Positions 21,491-34,839 of a stretch of DNA of 64,000 bases are shown in pieces (positions within the stretch are counted from its first letter, which is position 1; each line of letters starts with the position of its first letter). Position numbers and translations under genes: made by a program. Location of the stretch: the NCBI GenBank assembly GCA_031002005.1, contig CM061920.1, positions 105,769,447-105,833,446 on the forward strand, written 5' to 3'. This DNA is from Vandiemenella viatica. Taxonomy: Eukaryota; Arthropoda; Insecta; Orthoptera; Morabidae. The notes under the pieces are model-generated. The model was not told where the DNA came from and did not search any database. It was given only the letters and a program-made list of their open reading frames with translations.

Positions 21491-23465
21491 TTTATCACGA
21501 AATTTTTTCAGAATTAAACTATTGGAATAATGATTGTAAAATGTCGCCAAAACTTTAAAGCATAAACTGTGTCTAATGATTTTCATTAATGTCCGCAATA
21601 TGACTGTATGTCCTATCAAATTTGATCTACAAGAACCATGTGATTTGATGTTAGAAAAAATGGTTAAGTTATATCATTTCCTTAAACATTTAATCTCGAC
21701 ATTGCCAATATTCGTTTGTTAAAAACGTGTTGAAACCAACATATCAAGTCGGAAATTAATCGTTTCGTAGTATAATGGTTCTCAATTTCTGTCTCAATTG
21801 ATATCATGATAGAATTTTTTAAAATTAATGTAGCCGCTACTTAAGATTGAGAGGCCCATAATTCATCATTAATCACGAATTAGTCAGGATTGAGTTACGG
21901 CCAGATTGTGTTATGTAATAACTATTTATTTACACCAAACAAAGGTAGCAGACAACACAACACTACCCAGTGATACACCCGCAAACATGCTCTGGAAAAG
22001 TCTCAGTTTTTGCAACTAAAATTGATTGATTTCTGATGAGGGAAGCTTGTACTACAGAATCCGCAATCCTCACGAATTATTTTCATGATAAGTGCTAACA
22101 CCTTGTTCAACAACAACTTCTGAAACGACACTGAACTTACACTTTGAAAGCAATACCTTAGGAAAATTACTATAGCCTTCGCATAAAGAACTTTGAGATG
22201 AAATCAAGTTTTCACAAATGTATACGGCAAATGAATATTATTGAAATCAAGTGACTAGTCAATACCAAATTGAGGATTTACAACATTCCAGAAACATTCG
22301 ACCTTCAGTCGCGTCGGTCTAATTAATATCGATAACAAGTGAAGCCCTAAATGCTGAATCACAATAAACGACGGAAATACTGTACCAAACAAAACATTAA
22401 ACGTTTCTGCAGACACAAATTAGAAAACAATGTGAAGAAACTCCAATACAATGGTTTACAGTTGGAGGAAATTACTCGCGAAAAATTCTGCTTGTAGTTA
22501 CAAGAGAAATCAGTATTGACTCTTCCACTTGGGAATCAAAACTTACTTGGTTTAAATTCAAAGATTTTGACAAAGTCTTAATTACCCCTGTCGGAGTTTT
22601 TTATTTTATTTTTTATTTATTTTGTATTTATTTTATATATCTATATATATTATTCTCTGGGACAATCGCCGAGTGAACTACCGAACTCCTACTATTTGTT
22701 TAATTGATTAAATGACATGTGGAATGAAAGGTAACGAAAATCTTAGAAACGAAGGGGCTGAACTGCTTTCAGCACTTTCATATAAAATAAAGAGATGATA
22801 TTCTATTCATTATTTATGGATGTTCCCAGATTCTGTTTTTAATAACGTGTTAATGCTTCATCCAAACCAAGGTTACTAGAGCCGAAAGACGATTTTAGGT
22901 AAGTAACAGGTAAGAATTTCGTCACGGCATTTCGAAAAAAATAATAATCTTGAATTATTGTAGGAAAACCATGCAATATCGAAAGTTGGTAGATCTAGCT
23001 TGATTTTATTTACTAAACAAAGCGATCATGCAATTTCATTGACACCTATCGCCATGCCCTCCTAAAAATTTAGTTTCGTTATAATTAACAATTATTTTGC
23101 TCGGTACATTGGCGTAAGACAGTTTTCATGTAACGTAGCTGTACAGGTTATTAATATAATACTCTCGGTAGTTATTATTATCAACTATCGTTGAGAATGA
23201 CATAGAGACAGCTGCAAATTAAAATTACTGGATCTACGAGAAAACGTCATAAATTGCAGTTCAGTCGTAGAACACTGCATGGTTTAAAAACTTTACATGT
23301 TGCCAAATCATATTAAAAAGTTTCTGCACCTGAAGTGCCTCTTTTACCTCACCTACTTAATAGTTGTAAAGGTTCGTCGAATTTCATGTCTACTATCCCA
23401 ACTCCGGATTAGTAACGAAAATGTAGAAAAATAGGTCTTCACCATGAGAATATCAGACGTCAGTA
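21491..23465. other. AT-rich DNA with simple T/A tract
   Basis: Nothing coding recognised. A low-complexity tattttattt/tatata tract lies at about 22595-22660. Confidence 0.5.
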
Positions 23466-23670
23466 GTGGACGTCATTAAAGCCGGGAAAGAACTGGGGCA
23501 AGGAACGGAAGTGAGTTCGACCATGACCTTTTGAAGGCACCATCCCGGCTTCCGCCTTGAATGATTGCGGATACCACGGAAAACACAAATCTGGATGGCT
23601 GGACCGGGATTCGAACCTACGTCCTTCCGATTGCGAGGCCAGAGCTTTACTGCTCACCCACCACCCTCGG
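23466..23670 (-). repeat. tRNA-derived SINE, family A
   Basis: Minus-strand copy with the B-box complement gggattcgaacc (23608-23619) followed by the head complement gcgaggccagagctttactg. The body (catgaccttttgaagg; ccacggaaaacacaaatctgg) is diverged but complete to the tail side, where the poly(A) is lost. Confidence 0.8.
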
Positions 23671-25649
23671 TACTTACGGAAAAAAATCTCAGAAAATCAA
23701 CGTGCAGCGTATATTGATATGATAAGTCGCTTAGCGAGTTGTTAAGAACTGGATATTTCTCAATAACATTATTTATGATTATATATTTTAAGTATTTGCT
23801 GCCGTATATATATATATTATATATAACGTAGTTTAATTTGGGCGGAGAGGCACTGTGATGCCTATAGCATATAGTGATGCCACAGGCTAGCACTGCACAT
23901 CACAAACCTTTATTTACACGCACGCACGCAAAATATCGGGAAAGGTAACTATATTATACATCGAATTGTTAGCCTATCCAAAAATATGAATTACAATTAC
24001 AAAAATAATTTTGTATACGAAAATTCTGAATGGCTCGTTACAAGATGCTTTGTTCAAGGGAAGAGTATGAATTATTTGTTTATTTATTTGACATAGTTCG
24101 TTCACTAGAGTCTATAACGAAACGTTAATTCATAATACTATAATAATATTTTATAATTAACAAAAAAATTAATTACATAAATCCTACACACTATAGACAA
24201 CAGGAGTAGGAATGGAGGGTTCTGACGAGAGGTTGAAACAAGCCCACTAGAGTCTAGGTAAGAATTTTGAGGTCACAATGCCCTTACCACTATGACCAGA
24301 CCATGTAGAATAATAGACAAGAACCGATATAATGCTTCTGATAAATACTTAAAAAATCTGCTAAACTACAATTTTATTTCTCATCCTGTAATCTTAATTA
24401 ATAATACGAAGATAATAATAAATTACAGCAGCTTGGTTTTTACTCACATTCATCTAAGAGATATATTTGAAGATATAAGTGGATTGAATTTCGGATTTGC
24501 CTTTGTTATTGGTCTGTTTATAAGTCTGATAAATTTGATATAAAACTGATAGACGGATTCATAGATTAAGATTTATTAGTTTTACATAAAAAAGTAGTTT
24601 CCACTACGCATAAGACAGTTGATTCTGTAATTTAATACGAAATCATCTTGCATGGTTAATTTATCAAGTGTTTTGAAACTGATACTACGTATTCCGAAAT
24701 ATTTTAACCCGAAAGTGAAATTGTCTGTAACATCCCATGCTTCTTGTAAAGTGTTTAATATTCCTCTGCGGATTTAAAAAAAAAATATGTACAGGAACTT
24801 GCAGTATCCTTACTTCCAAAGTATACTACTTTTAATACTCAAGATAAAATGGAATTTAGTGAAACTAATATTTGGTCCTTAACTAAGAACAATGTTGCGG
24901 CATTATTAATATCACAGAAACATTCTTCTTCAAACCTAAGTGATATTGAATTCCACTGGAACCAACGGTGTGATTAAATGCCTCTGTGGCTTCCGTCCAC
25001 AACCTTCTAAATCGTAATACCTTCCCAGGAATTTTATCAAATTATTACATACCGAATACAAAGTTATTTGTATTAAACATACCGATGTAATTTGTTTCAT
25101 CGGAATAATTAGCAAAGACAAAAGTTGTTTTACATGTTTATTCGTTCATCTTCGTTTGAAACGCATCTTAAACGCTTATACAATTTTCGTTGAATTTCGT
25201 TTTTAGGTTCAATTTAATAAAACTTATAACTTTTATTACTTTAAAAAAACTGGACTTGCTTGGTGTTCTGACTAGGAAGACATGACAACACATTATTCCG
25301 TTTAAATCCAAAATATAAAAATAAAGTACCTTCCATAGTGTTAAAATTTTTGTAGGTTTTAGTACGACTCTCCTAAAATATTTGTGAACCGCTTACAAAT
25401 GATATAACGAATATTTTCATCTTCTCCTAGCTCTAAAAATTTTATAATAGACTTAATTTTCCATTTATTTTCGTTGCCGAATACAAAGTTTACAGACAAA
25501 TTTTGCTTTTTATATGTTTGATGAAGCCTCTGGTGGTCATCTTGACGTTATTTATATTTTCGTATTTAATTTCTGTTCAGATTAGATATGTTTTTATCCA
25601 TACTCACTTGTCTTTTCCAACTTAACAAGCCTCAAGTATTTTGATAGCA
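23671..25649. other. AT-rich DNA with TA microsatellite
   Basis: A TA-rich tract lies at about 23806-23826, then cacgcacgcacgc at 23918-23930. Otherwise no recognisable element or gene. Confidence 0.5.
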
Positions 25650-26470
25650 GACAATGTCTGTTAAGCCCTTGGCTTTTTTTATTGAAGTATATAACAACAA
25701 CGAAATAATGTGCGACGTAATGAAGGGCAAACTAAGACAATTTGCTAATGATACTATTATTTATCCGGAAATAAAAACCTAGGCAACTTAGATTTGTTAC
25801 AAGTCAATGTTGTGAAGATAATATCATGGTGCGAAGCCTGACCGTTGGAACTAAACGCTAAAAATTACCAAGTCATGCATATAAAAAAAATATTTAACTA
25901 CTTAACTCTGTGTATACAATTAATGACCAGTCGCGTAGATTTCGCTAATACCTATGGATAATAATTAAAAATAATTTGTTGTAGACTGAACATAACAAAA
26001 AGTTGATTTTGAAATCAAATCATGTGCTCTGTTTCTTAGGTTTTAATTTAAATCATTGTACACCGGTATTAAAATCGATTGCATACAAAGCTCAAGTGCG
26101 ACCTAACTCAGAATATTGTTCTTCTGTATGGGGCTCCCATCAAAAGGGGTTAGTAGAGGCATTGGAGAAGGCTCAAAGAAGAGCCTCTCAATTTGTGACA
26201 GGTATACAGTATATAGCTGAAACGAAAGCGTAAGTCTGATGTTGAAGAGGTTGGGTTGGCAAGGTACAGAACACTGCACGCATTTCGCCCCTCAGAAGGT
26301 AACTGGAAAGCTTGTGACAGACCAGCAACAGTCATTTCAAGGAATGACCGAGAAAATAAGGTAAGATAAATCAGCGCCAGAATCGATTCTTTTCTATGGT
26401 TATTTTACTACGAGCAACTATGGAATGGAATACGAAGGCTTTAGTGTGCGAGAAAACTCTGATAGAAGCA
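25650..26470 (+). pseudogene. decayed LINE reverse-transcriptase fragment
   Basis: Pieces of a non-LTR reverse transcriptase in shifting frames. Around 25730-25765 the reading LRQFANDTIIY corresponds to the catalytic FADD block, with N replacing an Asp. Then come a 'CEA...LELNAK...' region and, at 26003-26233, LKSIAYKAQVRPNSEYCSSVW with LEKAQRRASQFVTG, the same C-terminal block as the LINE at 8514. 'NDRENK' and a WNG-type end follow to about 26450. Many stops and shifts: an old, dead copy. LINE-3'-end-like sequence (ctccgccatccacttcgtag) reappears at 26645-26690 beyond a SINE piece. Confidence 0.65.
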
Positions 26471-26487
26471 GGCCTCGAGAAATAGCT

Positions 26488-26562
26488 CAGGCCATGCTGA
26501 TCTGGGTTTTCCATGGTATACCTGGATCACTCCAGTCGAATGTCGGGATGGATCGATAAGAT
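26488..26562 (+). repeat. SINE family A fragment inside LINE 3' region
   Basis: Contains gatctgggttttccatgg and gatcactccagtcgaatgtc, matching the plus-strand SINE body at 62323-62372. It lies between the decayed LINE reverse transcriptase and a LINE-like 3' end, so it probably inserted there. DNA from 26691 to 27159 shows nothing recognisable. Confidence 0.45.
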
Positions 26563-27159
26563 ATTCCATAGATACCTAATAGTATATCACGTATATTGTT
26601 TAATATGCATATGAGTGTATAAATTAGGATAGATGGAACGCATCCTCCGCCATCCACTTCGTAGTGAATTGTGGAGTAGTAGTGTAACAGTATTAATTAT
26701 AGTAAGTAAATCCAAAACTGAACAAAACCATTTGTAAACACCTCCGTATTTGAAATTGCGATCTTGTCACGTATGACCAGCTCACTAGCAACGTCGCCAC
26801 CATTGCTAATAAACAAAAACCAAATGGTGTTAAGTGAATTCCTTCGAATCAATTGTTTCAAACACACGCACTCCATGTGTTTCACATAGAAGTAATCGAA
26901 ACTCTGACTGGATGGTTGCATCCCGGTTCAGGAAATTTCTGCTAAATACCGTACGCTGGAAGAGAGACTAATAGAACAGATATTCCTTCTTAGTATTAAC
27001 ACTCTCATTATAACGCTGTGCTGCTTGTTGCAGGATAAAAAACTTCGGCTCTTCTCTTCACAAATGAGATGTATTTGCGTAGTTATAGGCGTATGAAATC
27101 TGTATAGGCTAATATGTATATGTCTTTTTCTTATTTCGATCAAAGTGTACTAAAAACAT

Positions 27160-27245
27160 CATTGGAATCTTCTAGAATTTACTGGAATGTTTTTGAAAAA
27201 AACTATAATGTTCTTGAATGTACTAAAATGTTCTAGAAAGTTTTA
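27160..27245. repeat. about 20-bp imperfect tandem repeat with heat-shock-element-like motifs
   Basis: Four imperfect units, each with TTCTAGAA or a close variant. The first contains a perfect three-pentamer heat shock element, GAA-TC-TTC-TA-GAA (27165-27177). Later units read ttcttgaa (27213-27220) and ttctagaa (27232-27239). Such arrays bind heat-shock factor in known promoters; binding here is only an inference. A Helitron-like fragment follows about 50 bp downstream. Confidence 0.5.
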
Positions 27246-27294
27246 TAAACGACATATTTTCAAGCTTTTTCAGCTATTAACAAATATAAATAAT

Positions 27295-27440
27295 TTATAT
27301 ACGACGTGTTTAGTGTGTGAACCGATTTTGACAGGACTATATTTGGCCGGTTCCTGATTTGGCAGAGAGTAACATAGGCTATTTTTTATCCTGGAAATGT
27401 TTAAGGTTCCGTGAAAAAACAAAAAATCCTTAAAAATATT
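27295..27440 (+). repeat. Helitron-like repeat fragment
   Basis: Contains gaaccgattttgacaggac, gagagtaacataggctattt and tttatcctggaaatg, phrases characteristic of a widespread insect Helitron-type non-autonomous repeat whose start is seen at 40169. Ends are not preserved. Confidence 0.4.
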
Positions 27441-30400
27441 GCGACAAAACATGAACTAAGTGTTTATTAATTTAGGTCATGAACCTGTGAGAAGTTCAAA
27501 TTTACACCTGATATTTAGATGTTACCATAATATTGAGCTTTACACTCTCGCACGCTTTGAGCATTTATCATTGAACTTCCTTTATCAGCTGTTACAAAGC
27601 TATCAGTTTTTCGCCATTTTCCAGTTCTGTCATTCATTCAGTCATGTGAATAAGACTTTGTGATAACCTGACATTGCAGTTTCCTTCTGTCATTCTCTTG
27701 TGTTGCGGATATTAAATGCATAGTAACGCGTTCCCGTTCTCATTTTTGACTGTTTGCACCACCACCTTTCGTCAGGAAGAGTTGAATTATTTAAAGAATT
27801 ACGTCGTTTGTTGAAAGCTTAGTGTTTAGATCAGTAAATAACGTGAGGAAAGCAGAAGAAAGTTTGATATCATCAAAGCAATGACCCTTTCATCCATATT
27901 TTCGATGGTGGAGTTCACACTTAAGTTTTCCATACTTTTTTCCATATGTATAACTGCTACGCCATTAAAATCTGTTTCTTACAATCGGCGATGCCAAGTT
28001 GATATTCTAAGGCCACATATTAGGTGTTAACCGCTAATTACCTGATAATTATATGAAAAAACCTAAAGTTGGGATAATGATTGCTCATGCGCCATTGAGA
28101 CGCAACGGAACAGCTCTTCGGCTTTTTAATTTTTAAATTGTTTCGGTTGGTAGGTTTATAATATAAAATCAATTTTGGTCATTCAACATGCAGTGAGCAG
28201 ATCTTACTTATTTAACAGGTTCGAATCAATTGAAAATTCATCCATGCCTGGATTAATGCACTGCTATTAAACTATTTGAAAAATAAAAGCTTAAAATATC
28301 ACGAAATTTTGGAAAATAAGATTCTGAGGAGGAATTTTGTCAGAAAAAAACGTCTATATTAATTTAGAATAATGGTAACACTGCACTTTGGCCTCATAGT
28401 GCATGTTTCTGAATTTTATATACAATTAAACTAAAGGTTAGCTGGGTCTACTCGTCACAACCTTTCTAAATAAACACACTGTTCTGGAATAACTGACGGT
28501 TGCTTTACAGACTATCTCGCTATCTTCTCTAGAGTGAGGATTTATATTAATCCTTTCTGAGCCTGGTTTGCACTTTAAAAGAAATGGCTTATCCGCTGAT
28601 AGTTTCTTATAACAATCGTACTTGTACAGCCTTTACAGTAACCATAACAGTCTGTAAGTGGTGCGAATCTTACAAAATTGTCCGGGAATTAGTACCACAT
28701 CCTCGACTATTGGGATAAAAATCAATTTAAATTTTGTATTTTTTATTAATTTAATTTTTAGTGATGTTTTTGCTGTATTCCTATGGAAAACAATAGTCCA
28801 TGGAAAAAATAGCCAATTTTGAAATCAGAGCATTGAAGAAGTTATTTCATTAATGACACACGAAGCGTTTCCAGGATGGCAACTAACGTATAGTTAACTG
28901 AGCGTGCTATTTCGCAATATCTCGGTAAGCGCAGTTCACAAAGAGTTTCGCAGCAAGAATTTTCACGAAAAGAAGTTGTAATGAAACGAATTAATTCCAG
29001 GACTTTAGGAAACATATATTTTTAAAAAAAAACTTTACGGAGCACATATATTTGGTTCTATGTTCAACAATCAGTATTACGTAATATAAGAACAGAATTA
29101 ATAAAAACGTTAAGAAACAAAATAATTTTTTTTGAAGTGTATAAGTCTTAGTTCATGGAAAACAGTAACAACAAAGGTCTTAGAATAAGAAAAAGACAGT
29201 AAAAACTGTGTACATGACCAAGTACAATAGGGTTGATTAAAATATTTTTCTAGTCAGGAAGGGTCCCACCTTCATAAAACTACAGTGTTATTTTTTATTA
29301 CTAAATTAATGTCATTTATATCATTCACACGTTATTGACTATGTAGAAACAAATTGACGCCTCTCATCAGAATACACTGCATTCAGATTAACTGTTGATA
29401 TCGTGTCTTTCAGAAAATAATAAATTCGTAACAGCCTTAGAAAAAAGGCTTTAATGGTTTAGTTTTTTCAAAGCTAGTAATGATATAGAAGCCACTGAGA
29501 AACTCACTCTGTTGACAAGCGTGAGATACTAGGACGAATAGTATTCCATCTGACTGTGGAAGAACCAAGTGCTTCTACCGTGTTGTGTTAGTGAGATGCG
29601 GTTATACTTCCTGATTATAACTGAACTCAGTGACCAACGAGACAGTGACTGGCAAGGCATTTTGACACCTTTGGCAGAAGCTAATATTGCTGTTTGAACC
29701 GACGGGTAATTTTCTACCCCAAATGTTATGTTGAGTTGTTGTTGCAATAGCAGAAGTAATGGCTGGAATGATCCAACCAATTATAGAAACCCTGTATCCA
29801 CTGTCAGTGAATGGGAGAGTCCTACCGTAGGAGGTCGAGATAAATGGATGGTAGAAGTCTGTACCAGGAGAGGATAACAGTTGAAGATGGTCTGAATTAG
29901 GAAGTGGCGAGAAAGAAAAAAAGTAATTGGAGAGCTCACTCCTAGAGATGTTCTTGCAGCATGGTCTCTTGTCTCTGTAAGGTGGATCGTCAGAAGATTT
30001 ACGACCAGGACGTTTTATTCCTACTTATTTTTCTACATCTATACTTCAAAGTCTACGACATTATAACATCTCTTTATTTGATATGTAACAAATTTTTAAT
30101 AGATCTTTCTGCATAATTTTTTTATTCATTAATGAATGTTTGTGCATGTATAAGTAATTTAATACATGAGACCCTACCACATGATAGTACGAGTATTTAG
30201 TATTTAGCCTCAGACGTCCCATGTGAAGCTTTGTTGCCGGACGCGTTCAATAAATTGTCTACTGTTTTTTCGAGTTAGAGCTTGCAGTGCTCTTGAGGGT
30301 GAGAACAGACAAGGATCTGGCAGGCAGTAAGAAGAAAATGGAATCTGAACACTTCTAGTTATTGCAGCAACAATAAGAAATAGTACAATTGCTGCACTTC

Positions 30401-33320
30401 CCCATCTATCAAAACAAAAAATAGCTTCAAATGTCATATTTTAATCTAAAGCAATTGATGGTAAAATAACAGCGTTACCAATGCGGTCTGATAAAATAGT
30501 TAACATCCCAGCATTATAAGATTCAGCGTTCAGAGCCCAAAAGTGATCCTAGAAAAGATGTTTACGTTAGGAATGTTCTGTCAATTGTCTTAGGTCGTAA
30601 ACGAAAGTGGGAAGGATGTATGTTGAATTTAACTGACATTACAGCTTATAAAATGTTTCTGAATTTACTATGTTTGTACCTTTATCTTCAATCAGGTTTT
30701 AGAAAATACACGTGTAACGTTACTGCGTCAAACATACAAAAAGACCAAAATCAGAGCTTTGAAAGCAGAATGGAATTATAAAACATACGCCTGAGATGCA
30801 AATTCCTGTACATGACACCTGTTAGCTCAGCTGTCTGCAATATTAACAAGCCTCTACAGCGACCGAGGAATTAATGTTTTGAACGTCCAGTTAAAGTCAT
30901 ATTTGTTGATAAACTTTTACTTCAAACTAAAACTCTCATGTTCAGACAGACATATAACTCAGTGAGGGTAAACAGCAATAGGTCATTGCTATAGAGGATA
31001 CCACAGCAACAGGGGCTGGAGCAGTAATGCAAACAGCATTCCCTGAAGTTGACAGGCTTGCGTTATGAGGGCGTGCCTATGGCTGGCAGACTATACAGTG
31101 CCGAGATGCTCAGCAAGTCTGCATACCACACAGGCGCTGGGGCTTGTACGACGAAGCTCGCGGGAGTCCAGCGCTCGCAATGCGAGCTGTGTAGGACGAA
31201 GCAGGGTGCTACGCCTGTATCCGACTCTCACGAGCAATAGCCTCCTCTCAGTATACCATTCACTTATTAAGTGTTAGTGACCGTTGGCAATTGATACATT
31301 TTAAGGAGCTCTGTTTAATTTGGTTAGCTGGGTTACAGATTCACTGGGGACACTTCATTCAACATACGGACGCTGTCAGTAGTCATCTAATTATGATATC
31401 TAACTGGACTTCACACACTGGCAGATCATTAACTTCTCAAAACAGTAGAGAAAACATCTCTACGACATGCATGTAAGTTGGTCGTACACACTTTTGTGCC
31501 TCATCCAGGTAGCAAAGAAGTGGCATCCAACACAGCAGACGAGAAACATATGCAACAATTAATAAAGGGAAATCGTCGGATTAGGAAGCACATAAACAGC
31601 TTTCTGATCTTGAACAAGGGGTTGCAGGTTCGAAACACTGAACTTGTTGAGTAAGCTATATAGATTTGTAATGTTCTGAAACGTCTGCAGGTTCTGTGTG
31701 GCAACCGGGATTTTTCAGGGAAGTGGTTTGCGAGAATGCCACTTCTCTGCGCTACATGGAAGGTTTTTTGTGAAAATTGAAGTGGATTTGGTTTCCGTGG
31801 GTTGATTTCAACCAGTTGAAATCATATACGTTGGAGGGAAAAAGCTTGCTAGGACGCTAAAAAGTGCTGAAGCGGCCTGTCTTACGGAATAAAAGCTATA
31901 TTACAGGTCTGGAAGTTTTTCTTGAATGGCTAGCGAATGGTTGATATGGCTTTAATTTTCTGAGCCAGTGAAACGGTGTAATATTCATTGTTTTCATCGC
32001 ATATCAAAAGTGTTAGACTGTTGTTACTTCCTCGTAATGCACGGATGAACTCAAAATTGAACTAAATGTTTAATCAAAGGGTTTACAGCTTTATCTGACA
32101 ACGCCAGCAGGAGAACAGTCTGCATAGCAGTGGAAGCAGGGGCCTGGATGTTACAAGAAGCATTGCGAGGAACTGGGTTCTTCGTATTTCCCTTTAGGGT
32201 CGAAGTAGAGGACACCAAGCGTTTCTGTTGCAGTGTTTTCATACTGATACAGCGCACAGGGAGGTGCTAAAGCTATACCGAAGTAAATCATTTCCATATG
32301 AGTGACAAAAATTAGAGCTTAATCTGGTCGGATTCAATATATGACGTAACTGACAAAGCTAGTTGTACTAGTGACAAGGTGACAGTTCCCTCAGATCTCA
32401 CTGGAAACGACTATCTGTTGGCAGTATTTCAGTCACATGCTGGCAATTCATACACCTTTGCATTGGCAGATTGTTGGATACGAATGTGATTTCCGCATTA
32501 GATGCCCCGAGTTGTCGAGATAAATTCGATACAGGAACTGTTCGGAAATGTGGTATTAACCTTAGAAGATAAAGTCCTCCGAGGCCAGATCATTCTCGAT
32601 TTGTCCTCTTGAACTCTTCCTTCAAGACGGCTGTAAGAAAAATCATCTTCTTCTATAATGATCGTCAAATTTTCTGCATGGATCCAAAAAATTGCAGGCT
32701 TGAATGAGGTGCTGTTTTAACACCAAATCATATGCTCATTTATCACAAGCCAGTGTATTTTCCATAGTAATAGGCGTCGAATTATTTAAAAAATAATAAA
32801 TAAATAAATATTTGAATAACTGTTGCTTATTCTTTAAAGTCTATTCATTCTTGTATTATCCTTTTCTTTTTCCTGTAACACCGTGAAAAATTTCCCCAGC
32901 TCCATGCTACGTTCTTCAGAACCACGCAAGAGGAAATTATTTCCCTTTTCAAAAACGCTGCTTCGAAACCACAGTTGAGCTGCAAAATAAGCTATTCAAA
33001 ATTCCTATGCTCAGTACAAGATAATGTAAGAATGAGACATCCGAGAACAGAATACCTCTAAAGACTATAAATACAATACCTGCCAGTATAAAGCTAGGAA
33101 TCATAATAGTATTTTTACTCGTAAATTATAAGAAATTACTTATGATAAATGATTTGCAAGGTGTATTTACATTATAAACCATGATTCCTTAGTTAATGAT
33201 TCGTTATTTCATAAAACTTGATGACCTAAAAAATAATTAGTGTGCAATCTTTATACCCGCAACATGATTTGAGTGAGCTATTTAGAACTATAAACTTTTT
33301 TCTACAATTACGTACTTCTC
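27441..33320. other. long AT-rich stretch, nothing recognised
   Basis: Nearly 6 kb without a recognisable gene or element. Frames are all under 90 codons and lack motifs. One GC-richer segment occurs at about 31030-31230, with overlapping short frames on the plus strand; its nature is unknown. An intergenic or intronic setting is the simplest reading. Confidence 0.5.
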
Positions 33321-33355
33321 TGGCGCTATTTTGAAATTCTCCTCGAAGCCATACA
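33321..33355. repeat. short direct repeat, copy 1
   Basis: This 35-bp stretch recurs at 34063-34097 in the same orientation with an identical 24-bp core and a few mismatches outside. It is too long for chance in this window. No larger homologous block around either copy was noticed. Confidence 0.75.
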
Positions 33356-33549
33356 ACACACCACATATTTAAAATTCATTATTTATGCAGTGACTAAACA
33401 CTCTACCTTTGTTATTCATGTTTGGCCATCCGTACATACGTTATTTTTGTGGGTAGCTATTCAAAACCACCCAGAAAACTACTGAAATAGAAGTAATAGA
33501 AACATAGATTTTTCATAGGTGTAATTCAGAATGTTTTAACAATACCAAA

Positions 33550-33745
33550 TCGAAATCTGGTAACGCTACTAGGGAGTACGTGGTTTCGATACCGAGTCCG
33601 CACATCCAGATTTTGGTTTTCTTCGGTTTCCCGATACCACGATTGCGGGGATGAATGGACCATGACCAGATTCCCTCCCGTTCCTTGCGCCAGTGCTTTC
33701 CCGCCACTAATGATCTTGACTTCGACGAGGTGTAAAGCTCTAAGC
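33550..33745 (+). repeat. tRNA-derived SINE, family A, internally deleted
   Basis: Plus-strand copy: catccagattttggttttc, then ttcccgataccacgattg where the usual body is shortened and rearranged, then ccatgaccagattccctcc, cgttccttgcgcc and the end ctaatgatcttgacttcgacgaggtgtaaagc. No poly(A) tail. Confidence 0.7.
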
Positions 33746-34062
33746 AAACTAAAATTTGAAATCTATATTTATAGAAAAAAGCAGCGTTAATTCTGGTGCA
33801 ATGGAATTTACCTTGAAGAAGTACATCTGTTATTCTCGGTGTCATTTTATTAAGACGTGATTTTGTTGTACACAGGGCACTAAAAGTATTGGTTTAAAAA
33901 AAAAAAGATGTGTCCTGAAATTTATCCTACTCACTAAGTCACAAAAATTTATTTCCTATAGTTATTTCACAACTAAAAATCAGCATTCCTTTTGCTCGCT
34001 CCAGATATAATTGAAATTTCCTGTGAGGGAGGCGCAGGTCCGTGAATAATGAATACAGGTGG

Positions 34063-34097
34063 TGGCACTGTTTTGAAATTCTCCTCGAAGCCATCCG
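34063..34097. repeat. short direct repeat, copy 2
   Basis: Second copy of the repeat at 33321-33355, 742 bp downstream. The following 34098-34837 holds nothing recognisable. Confidence 0.75.
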
Positions 34098-34839
34098 GAA
34101 AGTTGGCTGCACTGCGTGTGACAGGATTAAAACTCCCCGGCAACAACCCCTGAGCCCTGGGCTGCGGAAAGAAACTGCAAAATAACCACTACGTCGAGAA
34201 GGCAACTTTCGAGAATGCAGTATGAATGCAAATATGCCGCGGGGAAGTTTGCTTGCCGATTTGAAGAAAACATCAAACACACTCTGTTTTACCTGTATTT
34301 ACCCTTCTGGAGCCACTCGTGTTCAACTTTTGTACAGAGCAGTAATTCTCTGCCTTTTTTATTGCTGTGCTTCTTTGTCACCTGGAAAACTATTTTTCCA
34401 GAAACTATTAAACTCGATGCTCTCCATTTAGTCAGTTTAACTGAAAAAACGTATTTTAATAATGTAATAAATGCATTGTAATCTACGTCTTTCAGCAACC
34501 TCATAGTTGAGTCCAAATAATTATTTGTGGAATTTAACACCGTTATATTTTCATCTGATTTTTCGTGTAGTATATGTAAAGTTCTGCACGTGATTTTTCT
34601 GCAAATCGACATAAATGTCCACCTGACAGCAAAAAAACCTAAACGATGCAGCTAAACCACAAATAGGCAACACCTCATACCTGTTCCATTCTGGACTGAT
34701 AGCACTGTCATTATTCAGCCCTTCAATGGAATTTATTGTTCATTCGCCATAATTTAGTTTTCTATCAACCATCAATTATGTATCATTCCCGCTGAAGTCT
34801 AACAAACGTAACGAGTGTCAAACAAAGAAAAAGAAGATA

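Noticed and set aside
33513..33845. 110-codon minus-strand frame as a gene
   Set aside because: It lies across a SINE copy; similar frames recur in other SINEs (38165-38584, 62158-62538).
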